From an uncultured Eubacteriaceae bacterium (lineage in GTDB: Bacteria > Bacillota > Clostridia > Lachnospirales > CAG-274), in contig CAMNCZ010000069.1 of the NCBI GenBank assembly GCA_946534775.1, positions 1 through 6,385 on the forward strand: a DNA stretch of 6,385 nucleotides, read 5' to 3'. Made by a program: the position numbers and the translations under genes. Below the pieces are notes generated by a model, which was given only the letters and a program-made list of their open reading frames with translations, ran no database searches and was not told the DNA's origin. Shown piece by piece: positions 6,381 through 6,385 of the stretch (position 1 is its first letter; every line of letters starts with the position of its first letter).

Positions 6381-6385
6381 AATAT

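Noticed and set aside
1..6385. CRISPR arrays, tRNA/rRNA genes, riboswitches, transposase genes
   Set aside because: None was seen by eye: no regularly spaced repeats, no tRNA TTC/GTTCGA arm, no GEMM-like leader in 1-245, and no transposase motifs. The leader of the minus-strand operon is outside the window.

Overview
This window reads as chromosomal DNA from a low-to-mid GC Gram-positive bacterium, most likely a gut-type Clostridia (Oscillospiraceae/Ruminococcaceae or a relative). The basis is the AGGAG-type ribosome binding sites, heavy use of the ATA isoleucine codon in all four genes, an S-layer-homology (SLH)-like domain on a secreted protease, membrane proteins with a Tim44-like domain and a zinc ribbon, and an intergenic inverted-repeat element of a kind I associate with these genomes. 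The lineage is inference; there is no rRNA or other marker gene to fix it.

Layout. Positions 1-245 hold no gene. They contain an 18-bp dyad (15-32), a compact element with near-perfect terminal inverted repeats and internal hairpins (56-150), a strong 9-bp hairpin sharing its right arm (141-163), a near-consensus sigma-A promoter (TTGAAA, 17 bp, TATAAT; 178-206) and a G-rich ribosome binding site. This promoter drives a plus-strand gene (246-2486) for a membrane-bound sensor of the dCache-GGDEF-EAL type. Its EAL domain has the full catalytic set, while the GGDEF signature is altered to SGDNF, so it is best read as a cyclic-di-GMP phosphodiesterase with a regulatory GGDEF domain.

Positions 2532-6363 form a tight minus-strand operon, transcribed from right to left. 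It starts with two tandem paralogous single-pass membrane proteins (6363-5644 and 5628-4846), each with a Tim44-like region and a C-terminal four-cysteine zinc ribbon. It ends with a secreted M13 (neprilysin/PepO-like) zinc metallopeptidase carrying an N-terminal SLH-like region (4829-2532). The gaps are 15 and 16 nt. The operon promoter lies beyond the right edge.

The sensor gene and the operon converge on one bidirectional terminator (2485-2533), whose A/T tracts contain or touch both stop codons. Functionally, the window pairs a c-di-GMP-degrading sensor with an envelope-directed module of a surface peptidase and two membrane-anchored proteins of unknown role. A functional link between the two transcription units is plausible but not shown by the sequence. 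The most novel point is the three-gene module itself.
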